Under the pieces are notes generated by a model. It saw only the letters and a list, made by a program, of their open reading frames with translations. It did no database searches and was not told the DNA's origin. Shown in pieces: positions 1-10,872 of a DNA stretch of 64,000 bases (positions are counted from its first letter, which is position 1; each line of letters opens with the position of its first letter). This DNA is from Pseudisothecium myosuroides. Lineage: Eukaryota > Streptophyta > Bryopsida > Hypnales > Lembophyllaceae. The translations under genes and the position numbers were made by a program. The stretch spans positions 13,020,001-13,084,000 of the forward strand of contig OX637297.1 in NCBI GenBank assembly GCA_951799445.1, written 5' to 3'.

Positions 1-315
1 TCTTCGAAGCGGTGCACGTAGAAGTTTGGGAAGTGAACGGCAAGGAGAAGCACCTCCTGTCAATGAAGTGGCACATGAGAGAATTCCAATTTTTGTGCAG
101 TATTAAACGAAGAAGGCTTACGTAGTCCTATGGCAGCATCCTCACGGCGGATGAGATCTCCGGTACTAGCACGAGTGCCTTTGAGCCCAGCAATGAATCT
201 TCGGAGCGCTGCACGTAGAAGTTTAGGAAGTGAACGGCAAGGAGAGGCACCTCTTGTTGATGATGTGCCACACGAGAGAATTCCAATTCCAGCAGTATTG
301 AACGAAGGAAACCCT
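1..315 (+). repeat. Tandem duplication at the window edge, about 197 bp offset
   Basis: Positions 1-118 recur at 198-315 with a few substitutions. Both copies encode the peptide ARRSLGSERQGEAP followed by HERIPI. The first copy reads in frame 2 and hits a stop near 113. The second copy is in frame 1 inside the ORF that starts at 130. The 197-bp offset is not a multiple of three, so the duplication broke or re-set the reading frame. The left copy is cut by the window edge, so further units may lie upstream. Confidence 0.85.
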
Positions 316-969
316 CGAACATCTAATGCAAGGGGATATGATTCAGATAATGTTCCATTGGATAGAGTCTTGAACATGACGCGTAATGCACCCTCCAATC
401 GTGGACGAGCCACGAACTTGGCTATAGTCAGGAGGTCTATTCCTACCCCTCCAGGAAGGCTGCCTGGACACCGACGTGCAATACCGAGCGTTGATGAAGA
501 CGTTCGTGGCTCAGCTCCCCAGTCCACTCAACCTTCACCTCTATCTGGCCTTGGAGAATCATCACGTGCAGTGCATGGACGCAGAAGAGGAACAAAGAAG
601 CGTTTCAGGACCAGGGATGAGAGGGCACAGAGGAATCCTAAACGTGTAAACAAGGTTGTCCAACAATATAGCATGGGGGCGGGATGTTCCACGCAAATTG
701 TTGGTCAATCGAATAGAGAAGGGCCCAACATTGATGGAACCACCGATGCAAGGAGGCTCACGAAGCGATTGGTGCCAACGGAAGTCCCGGGTGGTCAAGA
801 TATTGAAGTACGGAACCTTAACTCTGAGATTGAACGTGAGATACTAAATGAACCAGTAACAAGAGAAGATGACAAGAACGAGAGCTCGGAGGACAATAGA
901 AGCCCCCCAGAGTCGCATGAGAATACGGACCCTGACGCTGATGAAGTACAAAGCGATTCCACTTACTGA
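130..969 (+). CDS. Unassigned basic protein with acidic tail, 279 aa
   Basis: This is an open frame of 279 codons from an ATG to a TGA. I do not recognise the family. The N-terminal 190 residues are rich in Arg and Ser and contain a strongly basic patch (RRRGTKKRFRTRDERAQR, about residues 151-168) that could bind nucleic acid or act as a nuclear signal. The last 60 residues are acidic (EREDDKN-type, many Asp/Glu/Ser). There is no signal peptide or membrane segment. The ATG at 130 lies between two tandem repeat copies, so the true start may be upstream of the window or in an earlier exon. It could be a mobile-element accessory protein or one exon of a host gene. Confidence 0.4.
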   Translation: MAASSRRMRSPVLARVPLSPAMNLRSAARRSLGSERQGEAPLVDDVPHERIPIPAVLNEGNPRTSNARGYDSDNVPLDRVLNMTRNAPSNRGRATNLAIVRRSIPTPPGRLPGHRRAIPSVDEDVRGSAPQSTQPSPLSGLGESSRAVHGRRRGTKKRFRTRDERAQRNPKRVNKVVQQYSMGAGCSTQIVGQSNREGPNIDGTTDARRLTKRLVPTEVPGGQDIEVRNLNSEIEREILNEPVTREDDKNESSEDNRSPPESHENTDPDADEVQSDSTY

Positions 970-1500
970 CCAAGGATCTAAATGTCTAGGCAATATAGTA
1001 GACATCATAATGTCTAGGCAATATAGTAGAAGGTTTAGCTGATCTGTTTTGTAGTAAAGATTTGTAGTTGAAGTTCCTGAACTTCTAGCATATTTGGAAG
1101 TAAAAGCTTCATTTTGAGTAATTAAATAGCTTATTTGTGAGAAGCCTGAAATTGATAGGGGTTATACATGTTATCCCATTGAACTTCATATTTTTGAATG
1201 TAACCAGTTTCTTGATTCGACATGTGAAAAGCGGATCGGAAGACTTCAAATCAATATAGGAGTTTGAACACCCTCAGACTCCCACATTATATTTTTTTGA
1301 TCCATAAGTGATGTTGTTGTGTGTTCTTTTCCTATGTGATCTTTAACAAGTCCCTTCAGAATTTGTACAGTAACCATTCCCCTAAAATTCATAGAATTAT
1401 AAAATTTGTTGACTTTTCTTGTGAATTTGGAGCAAATCCGTAAAACTAAAAGAAGGTTTTGGGCATATAGGGGTTAAGAGGGACCTATATCCGCCCTAAA
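970..1500. other. AT-rich stretch, no gene; 28-bp offset direct repeat at 981-1030
   Basis: No coding sequence is supported. Directly after the ORF, a 22-bp word beginning AATGTCTAGGCAATATAG occurs twice (from 981 and from 1009). The rest is AT-rich and without evident structure. Confidence 0.6.
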
Positions 1501-1840
1501 ACCTAAAAAGGTAGACTCAAGGTCGCCCACTAAACCGGCAGCTGCACTTCAAATTACACGCGGTCGCCCTAGACCGGCGGTCGACCACCTAAACCTCAAT
1601 CCGCGGTCGCACTTGAACCCAAGGTCGCCCAAGGCGGTGGACCCGAGGTCCCAAGGACCCGAAGTCGCCCAGCGTTCCTCACCCAATGTTGCCTAGAGGC
1701 CCCTGTACCCGAGGTCGCCATCGAACCCGAAGTCGCCCCTCATCCTACACCCGATGTTGCCCTGGAATTTGGACCCGATGTCGCCTTACCGTGACCTGCA
1801 CGCGCCCCCACCCACAGTCGCATATGTGAGTTTCCACGTC
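1501..1840. repeat. GC-richer block with degenerate GGTCGCC repeats
   Basis: The word GGTCGCC or its variant AGTCGCC recurs irregularly about eight times, often as ACCCGA(G/A)GTCGCC. Neighbouring variants read CCCGATGTTGCC, which suggests CpG decay (CG to TG) of an older GC-rich tandem repeat. No ORF continues through it. Confidence 0.6.
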
Positions 1841-2450
1841 AGATTTTGGAGCCTGCCACATAGGCGAAATCGAATTACCGAGGGGTAAATTTTTTTATCC
1901 TTGTGCGACAAGGTGCGACGCCCATCCATCATGTTTTCCTATACGACACGCGACGTCAGACATCCAACACGACACCTAAACCCAAAAACGTGTCAGACAA
2001 GACAACCCTGCCACCAGATGCCAATAATATAAGATGTATTGGTTGAACTTATGCGGTGGCCACTTCAAATGACCCCGCTGCGATTGCGTGGACAATCAAT
2101 GGAGAGTGCTAGTTTGGATCGGACAAGTAGAGTCGGACAAGATGAGACTAGTACTGAAAAGATACCTTCAGGGCTTTTGGGCCGTTGGCTAGGTGCCTAG
2201 GTCTGTTAGGAAAAATATCTGGCAACTGCCCTCTTCTCCAAGGCCAAGCTCGGCATCGGAGTAACTTTTGAGGGGTATCCCTCGAAAACTAGCCGTCCAA
2301 GCCTTGAGCCTAGGGTCATCTCTATTTTTCGAGAATGCCTCAAATGATCCCAAGTCAGAGTCCTCTTCAGAGCCCTTCACATGCAACATTTGTTGGTCAA
2401 ACATGCACTCAATGATCTAGTGATTTCTACTCCCGACAAACGCACCAAAC
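1841..2450. other. No feature recognised
   Basis: This stretch has mixed composition. There is no supported gene and no clear repeat. It ends at the TG start of the first LTR-A copy. Confidence 0.5.
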
Positions 2451-2658
2451 TGTGGGCATATGATTATCCACCCTTGGTAATGAAGCGAACAGGACTAGGT
2501 TTTTAGCTTTTATCCACTTTTGATTTAAGAGGTGTTGTGAGCGTGGTTCACTTTGCCTTCCAAGCAATGGATCTTCCTAATGTTTCCTAAATTTTCGTGG
2601 ATGGGCAATTTAATGCCTAGAGATGCGAGCGATGACTTCCAAGCTAACTGCTAATGAT

Positions 2659-4361
2659 CAATGATGCTAGAGTGTGAGCAGGGAGCAATGAGCAATTTGA
2701 TTTGAACGATCATTGTAAATATTTTTATTAAAAATAGATATGTTAGAGTAATTGATAGTGTTGTCAGACCCAAAAATAATAATGTCAAAACTACCAAAAA
2801 ATTAAAATTTTAAAAATAAAATTTTAAAAAAATCAATTTATTGCTAATTTTTTTTTAATTTAAGGTAGTTATTTAGCATTCAAGTGTTATAGATAGGGCC
2901 AAGAATGATAGCTTGGCCTCTTCCACAACATGAAAGGTATTACTATAGAAGTGATGTGCGAACAAATTTCATCCATGTCATCCATTCATTTTCTGAAATA
3001 ATCAAAAAATAATTTGAAACTCTTGAAAAATCTATGAATAAAAAAAATTGTTTTTATATAGTAGACAGCTCATCGGATCCAAGGAGACATTTCTTATTGG
3101 CAAAAGACCTTCTCTCTATGAATTTGGGGGTATTCAAACTATAATTTAAAAGGAAAAAAAATCCAATTTTTTTTCTAAATATTTTTGATAAATTAAAAAA
3201 ATTGGATTTTTTTCAGTTTTTTTAAAAAAAAATTTAATAAATAAAAAAATTCGGATTTTTCTCAATTTTGTTTTAAGTCTTTTAATCAACAAATGGCTCC
3301 TTGGATCCAAAGAGTGATTTCTAGTTGCTAGAAGCACCTTCCTTCTATTAATTTGGAGAATACTTGAACTGCAATTTAATTTAGTGTTTTTTTTCAAATT
3401 CTTTTCAAAATAATTTTCCAATTTTTTAAAATTTAAAAAAAAAGTATTTTTTTTTTCCACAAATTTTTAATTTTTTCTTTGGTGCCAAGAGAAAGGCTCC
3501 TTGAATTCGAGGAGTCCTCTCTTGGTGCCAAAAGAAAGCTCTTTAGATTCCAAGAAGTCCTTTCTTGGACTTCAAAAAGCTCTCCATTGGCTTTATAAAG
3601 AACTTAAAACTTTTAATTAACCAAAATAAAATAAGGTCCTTTGGTACCAAAAAAGGTTGTTCGAATTCAAGGAGCGTTTTTTTAGCACCAAAGAAGGGCT
3701 TTTCGGACTTGAGGAGCCTTTTCTTGGCAAAAAAGGAGGGCTCTTTGGATTCAGAGGAAGCGTTCCATGGTGCCAAGAGAAGGTTCCTCGGATCCGAAGA
3801 GCCAGGATAAAAGAAATATATATATATATATTTTTAAATATTTTTAAATATTTCAAAATTGCTCCTCGAATCCGAGGAGCCGTCCAATGAAAATTTTAAA
3901 AAATCATTTATTTTTTTCTTAAAGTTTTTTTTGAAAATACAAAAAAAAATTTGAAGAAAAAAATTTAGAATTTTTTTCTTTTTTATTGTAGTTTCAATAA
4001 CCCCCCAAATTAATAGAGGGAGGGTCTTTTGGCAACTTCTCTACCTTAGATCCAAGGTACTTGGACATCAATCCTCATCTTAAACAACTGAGTTCTTAGT
4101 CCCATTCAATAGACATCCATCATACAATGCAATGAACAACAAATGTATTTCATCCAACAAAGTCAACTACAAAAAAATCATCTAAATCCATTCGTCCTTT
4201 TTAGATTTATTTATAGCCATAAGTGTTTATTCTAAACCATGAATATAGGCATCTTATGGTGAAAATTTTGAAATTTTTCACAAGAATTTCTAGAAACAAT
4301 CATTATTTACTGCTCATCGCTTGTTGCTCATTGCTCGTTGCTCATATTTTAGCAACCCTGG
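2659..4361. mobile_element. hAT-like non-autonomous DNA transposon, about 1.7 kb
   Basis: The termini are imperfect inverted repeats of about 30 bp. The left end has GCTAGAGTGTGAGCA then GAGCAATGAGCAA. The reverse complement of the right end has GCTAAAATATGAGCA then GAGCAATGAGCAA. The right end read inward starts CAGGGTTGCTA, a hAT-type terminus. Flanking 8-mers CTAATGAT (2651-2658) and CCAATGAT (4362-4369) differ at one base, as expected for an 8-bp hAT target duplication. The uninterrupted LTR-A copy near 26,270 shows the empty-site context. No transposase is present. The interior is very AT-rich and includes short tandem repeats. Confidence 0.65.
3479..3805. repeat. Degenerate minisatellite of about 45 bp inside the hAT-like element
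   Basis: Units follow the pattern TTGGTGCCAAGAGAAAGGCTCC then TTGGATTCGAGGAG. Unit starts lie near 3481, 3524, 3643, 3687 and 3769, so spacing is about 43-48 bp with gaps. ORFs seen here on both strands are produced by the repeat and are not genes. Confidence 0.65.
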
Positions 4362-6060
4362 CCAATGATTAGGGATCACGGTGATTTAACGGTGAAATCC
4401 TACCGTTTTAATTATCTATTCTATGTCAAGGGTACTTGGTGCCATTTCTAACGGCCCTAACTAATTGAAATGGGATCCCCTACTTTCCTTCCATGAACCC
4501 CTAAGACTACCTTCTTCCTTTTAACTGCCGTTAGAATTCTGGGTTTTAACCTCTAAGGTTAATTCTACGTTTCTACTTCTAAAATTCACTCTATGTTTTT
4601 ACTTTTAGATTAATCCTAAATTTTGACTTCTAACTCTAGATTTTTACTTCTTAAACTAACCCTAAAATTTACCATCTAAATTTAACTTTACGTTTTAACT
4701 TTTAACTCTAGATTTCTACTTCTATAACTAACTCTAAAATTTAACCTCTAAGTTTAGCTCTAATTTTAACTTCCTAAATCTACCTCTAAATTCTACTTCC
4801 TAATCTAACTCTGAATGTTACTTCCTAAATTTAACTCTAGATTCTATTTCTTAAGCTAATTCTAACTTCTACTTCCTAATTTATAAACTTCCGAATCTAA
4901 ACTTCTACCTCCCGATAATCTACGCTTGCTAACATGGATTAAAGACTAATTAAGAAAATCAAAAATTAACTAGGAAAAAACACCAAAGATTAGTTCAATG
5001 ACTTACCTCATTGTTGCCGCTGTTGGAAATAACCTCGTCCACGTTCTTGTTCGCATCTTTGTATTCCATGGTATTTCCTTGGTTATTTCTCTTTTTTTCA
5101 AAGCTCTCCACTTATTTTAGAAAATATTACACCCTTCTAATCTCCTTCTTTTCCTTTTTCCATTCTTTTCTTTCTCCTCCCTTCTTCTACACTAGTACGA
5201 TTCCACCTAAGGTATTGATGGTGGACTTACACTATCGTCTTAAACTCCAAGAGAGTTTAACGGTGCCTCCTACCCTCTTACACAACTCCCCTTTTTGTCA
5301 TACTTTTCCTTCTCCTAGCAGTCACAACAAATTCCCTAGATTTCCCTCCTAAATCTACCTAATCCTATGGCTAGGGTACTATTTATCGTCTCTCTCCTTT
5401 CTTCTCCTACTTCATCCCTTCTCCTCTAATCTCCTTCCATTGTGTGTAGTTGTGTTTTTGTTGGCGAGAGTTGATACTCTTTTGTGTGCAGGTGTAGTGG
5501 TGTTGCTCTCTTCCTCTCTTCTCTTTTTCTTTTCTTTTAGACTCTACCCCCTACTCTAAACCCTAGCCTAATAGAAGTTCTAATCCAACATTTTAGAAAA
5601 GAAAAAAAAACCCAAAAAATGTCTAAGAGCCTCGGGCCCAAGCTGCTTGCTTGCCGAGCCGGGCCTTCTGGCTCGCCGGCCGCTTGGTTGGCTGGCTGAG
5701 GGGTCAGATTTTAATTTATTTTTATATATTTTTATTTTTATTTTTATTTTTCATTTTGTTTTGAACTGATTGACTAGTTTGACTAGATTGAACTGGTTTT
5801 GAATGGACTGAATTGGTTTTTGAATTGGACTAAATTGATTTTTGAATTGGACTAGTTTTTCTTTAGACTGGTTTTTGGACTAGTTTTACGCAAAACTTGC
5901 TAAAAAATTGGATAGGGCTAGACTTGCTAAAAAGTTGGTAATGACTAGACTTGCTAAAACTTGGGTAAAACGAGACTTGCTAAAAACTAAATATCTTGGA
6001 AGCTAAACTTTGGACGTTTCCAAGAAGGTTTTGGAATCTATATTTTAGAACTAAGTACCA

Positions 6061-6430
6061 TGGAGGTTCAAAGCTTTGCCGTAAAGTCAGGTTTAACACC
6101 AACTTTAGGACTTTGTGGCACTACGGGGGTCTATAGCTCCGCCCTCTGGAATCGTTTAATACACATTTTAGAACTTTGATCACGTCACGGGTTCAAAGTT
6201 TTGCCATCCTCGAGGAGGGTCCAGACAACACGAGAGACTTTAGAAGAAGATAAAAACGCACTTAAAGAAAACACACAAAGGAGGTTCAAAGCTTCGCCGT
6301 CCTGGAGGGGGGTCCACTCAACAAGGAAAACGTTAGAAGAAGATAGAACACACTTTAAAAAAAAAAACATAAAGAAGGTTCAAAGCTTTGCTGTCCCAGA
6401 GAGGTGTTTACTCAACAAGGGAAATGTTAG
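6061..6430 (+). repeat. GTTCAAAGCTTYGCCGTCC repeat cluster of the old LTR-A
   Basis: At least four degenerate copies of GTTCAAAG(C/T)TT(T/C)GCC, each followed by a G-rich run and GGTCCAC or a variant, lie 430-800 bp upstream of the TATA motif. The same cluster is found at the same place in the other LTR-A copies. Confidence 0.7.
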
Positions 6431-6855
6431 AAGAAGGTAAGAACACTTAAGGAAGAAAACAAACAAGTTAGGACAACGTAGTGATACAAAAACTCACGCA
6501 CTAAAGGCTCCCCAAAATAGCATCGCCAAGGTACAGTGGTGGGTTACTCTAGGGTTAATGCAACACCCAAAAAGGCTCCTAAACCACTCAAGTTAGCTCA
6601 CAAAGATACACAAAGGACACATGAAGTATAGAAAGACTCTCAACTCACAACAAGAGCACACAAAGAGTACACAAAGGCAAGATAGGAGGACCCCCAAGGA
6701 CCTTCAAAGCTTAAAATACAACAACAATAGAGCCAAAAGTGCTCCCAAAACACCGTAGAGGTTTTGGGCTTTAAACACCAAAATATCTAAAATAACTTGG
6801 ACCCACAGACCTAAAAGAAGTATGGGGGTGATTTTAGAGAGGGAAATGGGGCCTT

Positions 6856-6861
6856 TATATA
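6856..6861 (+). promoter_or_regulatory. Probable TATA box of the old LTR-A copy
   Basis: TATATA in the context CCTTTATATAGG. It lies after a conserved AGAGAGGGAAATGGGG-type stretch and is conserved in position in the other three copies that keep this part of the LTR. Confidence 0.5.
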
Positions 6862-7329
6862 GGTTTCCAAGGACCCACTCCCCTCCCTTAAATTCCTACT
6901 AGAAACTTTATCATTTGAATTTTTATCCTCATCTTCAAAGATTTCATCCTACTCCTATAATTTAACTATCTACCATCTATGCTGGACTGTGGGCGCAAGA
7001 TTACCCACCCTTGGTAATAAAGCGAACACCGACCAGGTTCTATGCCTTTATCCACATTTTTTAATATGTGGTGATGATGTGAGCGCGGTCCACTGTGCCT
7101 TCCAAGCAATGGATCTTTTTTGCTAACGTTTCCTAAGTTTCGTGGATGGCAGCGAATAATTAGTAATGCATGTAGCAACTTACAAGTTAACTGCAATGTT
7201 CAGAGTGTTGGTGAAATCCTAACTCCCTAACTATCTATCCTATGTCGAGGGTCGACTGAGTAGTGGGTGCCATTTATAACGTCCTTAACTACGTAAAAAG
7301 AGGAACCCTTATGTTCCTTCCATGAACCC

Positions 7330-8470
7330 CTAAGACTATCTTGGGTTTCTAAAACTCCACCTAGAAGTTCTACTTTTTAAAGCTACCCCTACAGTTCCAA
7401 CTTTGGAATGTGACTCTAGATTTACTTCTTTAACTTGGTTCTTAACTACTGACTTGTGCTCGGTGTTGACTTTTAATTCTAGGTTTCTATTCCTACATTA
7501 ACTCTAAGATTTATCCTTGAATTTTTAACTCTAGGTTTTAACTTTTAACTCTAAGGTTTTACTCCTAAATTAACTCTAAGATTTACCCTTGAATTTTAAC
7601 TCTATGTTTTAACTTTTAACTTTAAGTTTTTACTCCTAAATTAACTCTAAGATTTACCCTTGAATTTTAACTCTATGTTTTAACTTTTGACTCTAAGGTT
7701 TTACTCCTAAATTAACTCTAAGATTTACCCTTGAATTCTATGTTCTCATTTCTAAACTACTCTAAGATTTACCCTCTAAAGTTAACTCTACCTCTTCACT
7801 TTCTACTGTAGATTCTTATTCCTAATTTAACTCTAGGTTTTTGACTTTTAACTCTAAATTTTTACTTCTAAAATTAATCCCCCATTTTAACCTCTGGGTT
7901 TGACTCTACGTTTTTACTTTGACTTTAGATTTTTCTACTTCCAACTAACTCTAAAATTTTACTTCTACCTCTAACTTTTAACTTCTACTTTTAGCTTTTC
8001 ACTCTAACTTTTTACTCCCCAATTGACTAAAATTTAACCTTTAAATTTAATCTAAACTTTTGACTTTTGACTTTTGACTTCTACTTCCAAATTTAATCCT
8101 ATCGTTTTAATCCTAGATTAACTCTAAATGTTATCCTTCTAAGTTTAATTCCAACTTTTAACTCTAGGGTTTTGACTTCTAATTTTAACTCTATTTTTAA
8201 CTCAACGATCTACTTTCTAAGTGGATTCTACTTTTGACTTCTATTTCCTACTCTACTTTTTACTTCCCAAAGTTAACTCCAACTTTCGACTTTTGAATTT
8301 TAACTTCCCTAATTAAAATCTCAATTTAATCCTAGGTTTTTAACTCGCTATTTGATCTTTAATTTTAATCCTAAATCCTCCCTCTAATCTAATCCTAATT
8401 TCCGTCCATTGTTTCTTGTGGTTCAAATTTAATTAAAATTCCTCCGTTCTACCCCCTACCGCTTAACTTA
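7330..8470 (+). repeat. G-depleted AACTCTA-type degenerate repeat tract in LTR-A U3
   Basis: The plus strand is built from short words such as AACTCTA, TTTTAACT and CTTCTACTTT, with very little G. Between about 7490 and 7750 it resolves into three or more near-identical tandem units of 71 bp, with the word ACTCCTAAATTAACTC starting at 7561, 7632 and 7703. The same tract occurs in the copies near 4560, 26,430 and 35,200. Confidence 0.8.
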
Positions 8471-9399
8471 GCCTAACGCGGTCAGTTTACGGTCAAATCT
8501 TAATTATAAGATGTTTTCGGAAACCTCTATTCCTAATCTATCAACTTTTGAATCTAAACTTCTAATTTACACTAATCTCGGATGCTAATCACGTTCTAAG
8601 GGCTGATTAGGAAAACAATTGCTAATTAGGGAGAAACGACTAGGATTAGTTTAATGACCCACCTCGTTACTGCTAGTGTCGGAAATGACGTCATCCCCGT
8701 CCACATGCGCGTCCTCGTGCTCCATGGTGACCACTCGCGATTGTCTTCTTTTATTTTTGCGTTACGGTTTTTATTTATTTTATTTTTTTCAAGGCCCACG
8801 GCTTAATTTGTAGAAAAGAAAACGTTACACGTATGATGTTCTAACCCTTTCCCCCATTTCCTTCTCCTTTTCTTTCTCTCCTCCTTCTACACTAGCACTA
8901 TTCCACCTAAGCTTTTATGAGTCTTACACTATGGTTTCAAACTACGAGAAGGGTTTAAATGTTCTTCCTACCCTCTTACGCAACCTTGCTTTGTGTCATC
9001 CTAATCCTCCTCCCAACGGTTGCAAGGAGTTCTTCTAGATTTCCTACCTAATCTCCTAAATAGGCACTATTCATCGTCTCTCTCCCTTCCACTCCTATAA
9101 CACATCCTTCTCCCTAATTTCCTTCCATTGTGTGTAGGTGTGAGTGGTGATGCAGGTTGAACCGGATGTTTTTGTGCAGGTGGCGTGTAGAATGGCAACC
9201 TCTATTTCTCCCTCCTCCCTTTTGTATTTTTAGCCCTAGTCCTACTTCAACCCCTCTTAGCACAAAATTAATCCAACATGCTTTTGGTTTGTTTTGCCTT
9301 TGTTTGTGTTCGGGTTTGGGGAGAACCAAAAATAAATAAATAAAAACGAGAGAGTCCAAAATTTGGGGAGGAGCCCGAATGGCCCCAGCCTCCCCTGCT

Positions 9400-9780
9400 G
9401 GACTGAGAGAGTTGCTGTACCGAGAGAGTTGCTGTATCGGAAAGCTGCTGTACCGGGAGAGCTGCTGTACCGGAGAGCTGCTGTACTGGGAGAGCCGCTG
9501 TACCGGGATAGCTGCTGTACCGGAGAGCTGCTGTATCGGGAGAGCTGCTGGCCCTCCGGCTGGCTGGCCTTTCCGGTTGGCTGGCCTTTCCGGTTGGCTG
9601 GCTGGGGGGTCGGCCAAAATTTTTAATTAATTTCTCTTTTTTTTCCCGGTTATGGCTGCTGGTTCTGTTTGTTGGCTGGCTCGTTTGCTGGTCTGATGTT
9701 GGCTGGCTCGTTTGCTGGTCTGATGTTGGCTGGCTTGTTATACTGGTCTGATGTTGGCTGGCCGCATGCTGGTTCTGGAA
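9400..9780 (+). repeat. Two minisatellites in the variable zone of LTR-A
   Basis: From 9400 to about 9560, units of 18-19 bp (GCTGCTGTACCGGGAGA and variants) are repeated about eight times. From about 9660 to 9770, a unit of about 27 bp (GGCTGGCTCGTTTGCTGGTC...) is repeated three times. The ORFs across this stretch on both strands come from these repeats. Confidence 0.8.
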
Positions 9781-10068
9781 CTCGATTTCTGACTAAGGCT
9801 AAAGAGACTGGAAATTTGGCTAAAGCCAAATAAAAAGACTAGATTCTTGCTAACCTAGGGGGGGATAGAACTTTGGGGGGTGCTAAATCTACTAAGATTT
9901 TTGGGATACAACTAACTAAATAAAACTTGGGGAACCACTAAACTCTCTTAAACTTTAAGAAATGACTAAACTTTACTAAGTGCAAAAGAACCTACATATC
10001 TTGCAAGCTAAACTCTGGAGGTTTCCACAAAGGTCTTGGAAACTAGACTTTGGATCTAAACACGAGGG

Positions 10069-10425
10069 AGGTGCAAAGCTTCGCCGTGAAATTGGTTTTA
10101 ACACCAACTTTAGGACTTCTAGACTCCCTGGGGGTTCAAAGCTCCGCCGTCTACACTTTTAACATACGCTTTAGGACTTCTACTTTGTTACTAGTTCAAA
10201 GCTTTGCCGTTCCCAAGGGGGGTCCACACAGTGAGAGAGACTTTAGAAGAGGGAAAAGCTAAACTTTTAAAGAAAACAACCACACGTGAGTTCAAAGCTT
10301 CGCCGTCCCGGAAGGGGGTCCACACAGTGAGAGAGACTTTAGAAGAGGGAAAAGCTAAACTTTTAAAGAAAACAACCACACGTGAGTTCAAAGCTTCGCC
10401 GTCCCGGAGGGGGGTCCACTCAACA
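10069..10425 (+). repeat. GTTCAAAGCTTCGCCGTCC repeat cluster of the younger LTR-A
   Basis: Five copies of (G/A)TTCAAAGCT(T/C)(C/T)GCCGT occur here. Several are followed by CCGG, a G run and GGTCCAC(A/T)CA. A 96-bp segment is duplicated exactly: AAACTTTTAAAG starts at 10,261 and 10,357. The cluster lies about 450-800 bp upstream of the TATA motif, where an upstream promoter element would sit. A regulatory role is inference. Confidence 0.75.
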
Positions 10426-10866
10426 AGGAGAAGGTTAGATGAGGGTGTAAGAAAAAACACAAAGAGAAACACACAAGTTAGACCACAAAAAACACAAAGC
10501 TCACACGCTAAAGGCCCCCCAAAGCGGCATCGCCAAGGTACGATGGGGGGTGACTTTAGGATTAGTGCAAGATACAAAAAACAAGGACTCTTAAACTTCA
10601 CAAGTTAGATCACAACACGTACAAGAGGGAGAGAGAGGCTCTCCACTCACAACAAAGTACCAAAAACTTCACAAAAGAGTACACAAAGCAAGGTAGAAGG
10701 ACCCCCAAGGACCTTCAAAGCTTGAAAATAAGCAACAATGGAGCCAAAAGTGCTCCCAAAACACCGTAGAAGTTTTTGGCTTCAAACGCCAAAATATCCA
10801 AAATAACTTGGACCCACGGACCCAAAACAAGAATTGGGGGTGTTCTAGAGAGAGAAATGGGGCCCT

Positions 10867-10872
10867 TATATA
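10867..10872 (+). promoter_or_regulatory. Probable TATA box of solo LTR 6988-12163
   Basis: TATATA in GGGCCCTTATATAGGTTTCC, identical in context to the copies at 38,634 and 43,125. It would place transcription start about 1.25 kb from the LTR 3' end, making U3 about 3.9 kb and R-U5 about 1.2 kb. Confidence 0.55.

Noticed and set aside
3146..3460. 104-aa Lys/Phe-rich minus ORF
   Set aside because: Low-complexity AT-rich DNA inside the hAT-like element, giving only Lys, Phe, Ile and Asn.
7330..8470. Interstitial telomere repeat
   Set aside because: AACTCTA words resemble but do not equal CCCTAAA, the order is irregular, and the tract is a fixed part of an LTR present in several copies.
9114..9626. 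Long ORFs on both strands (up to 167 aa)
   Set aside because: They translate the CTGCTGTACCGG and GGCTGGCC minisatellites of the LTR. Peptides are simple repeats and are absent from the other LTR-A copy.
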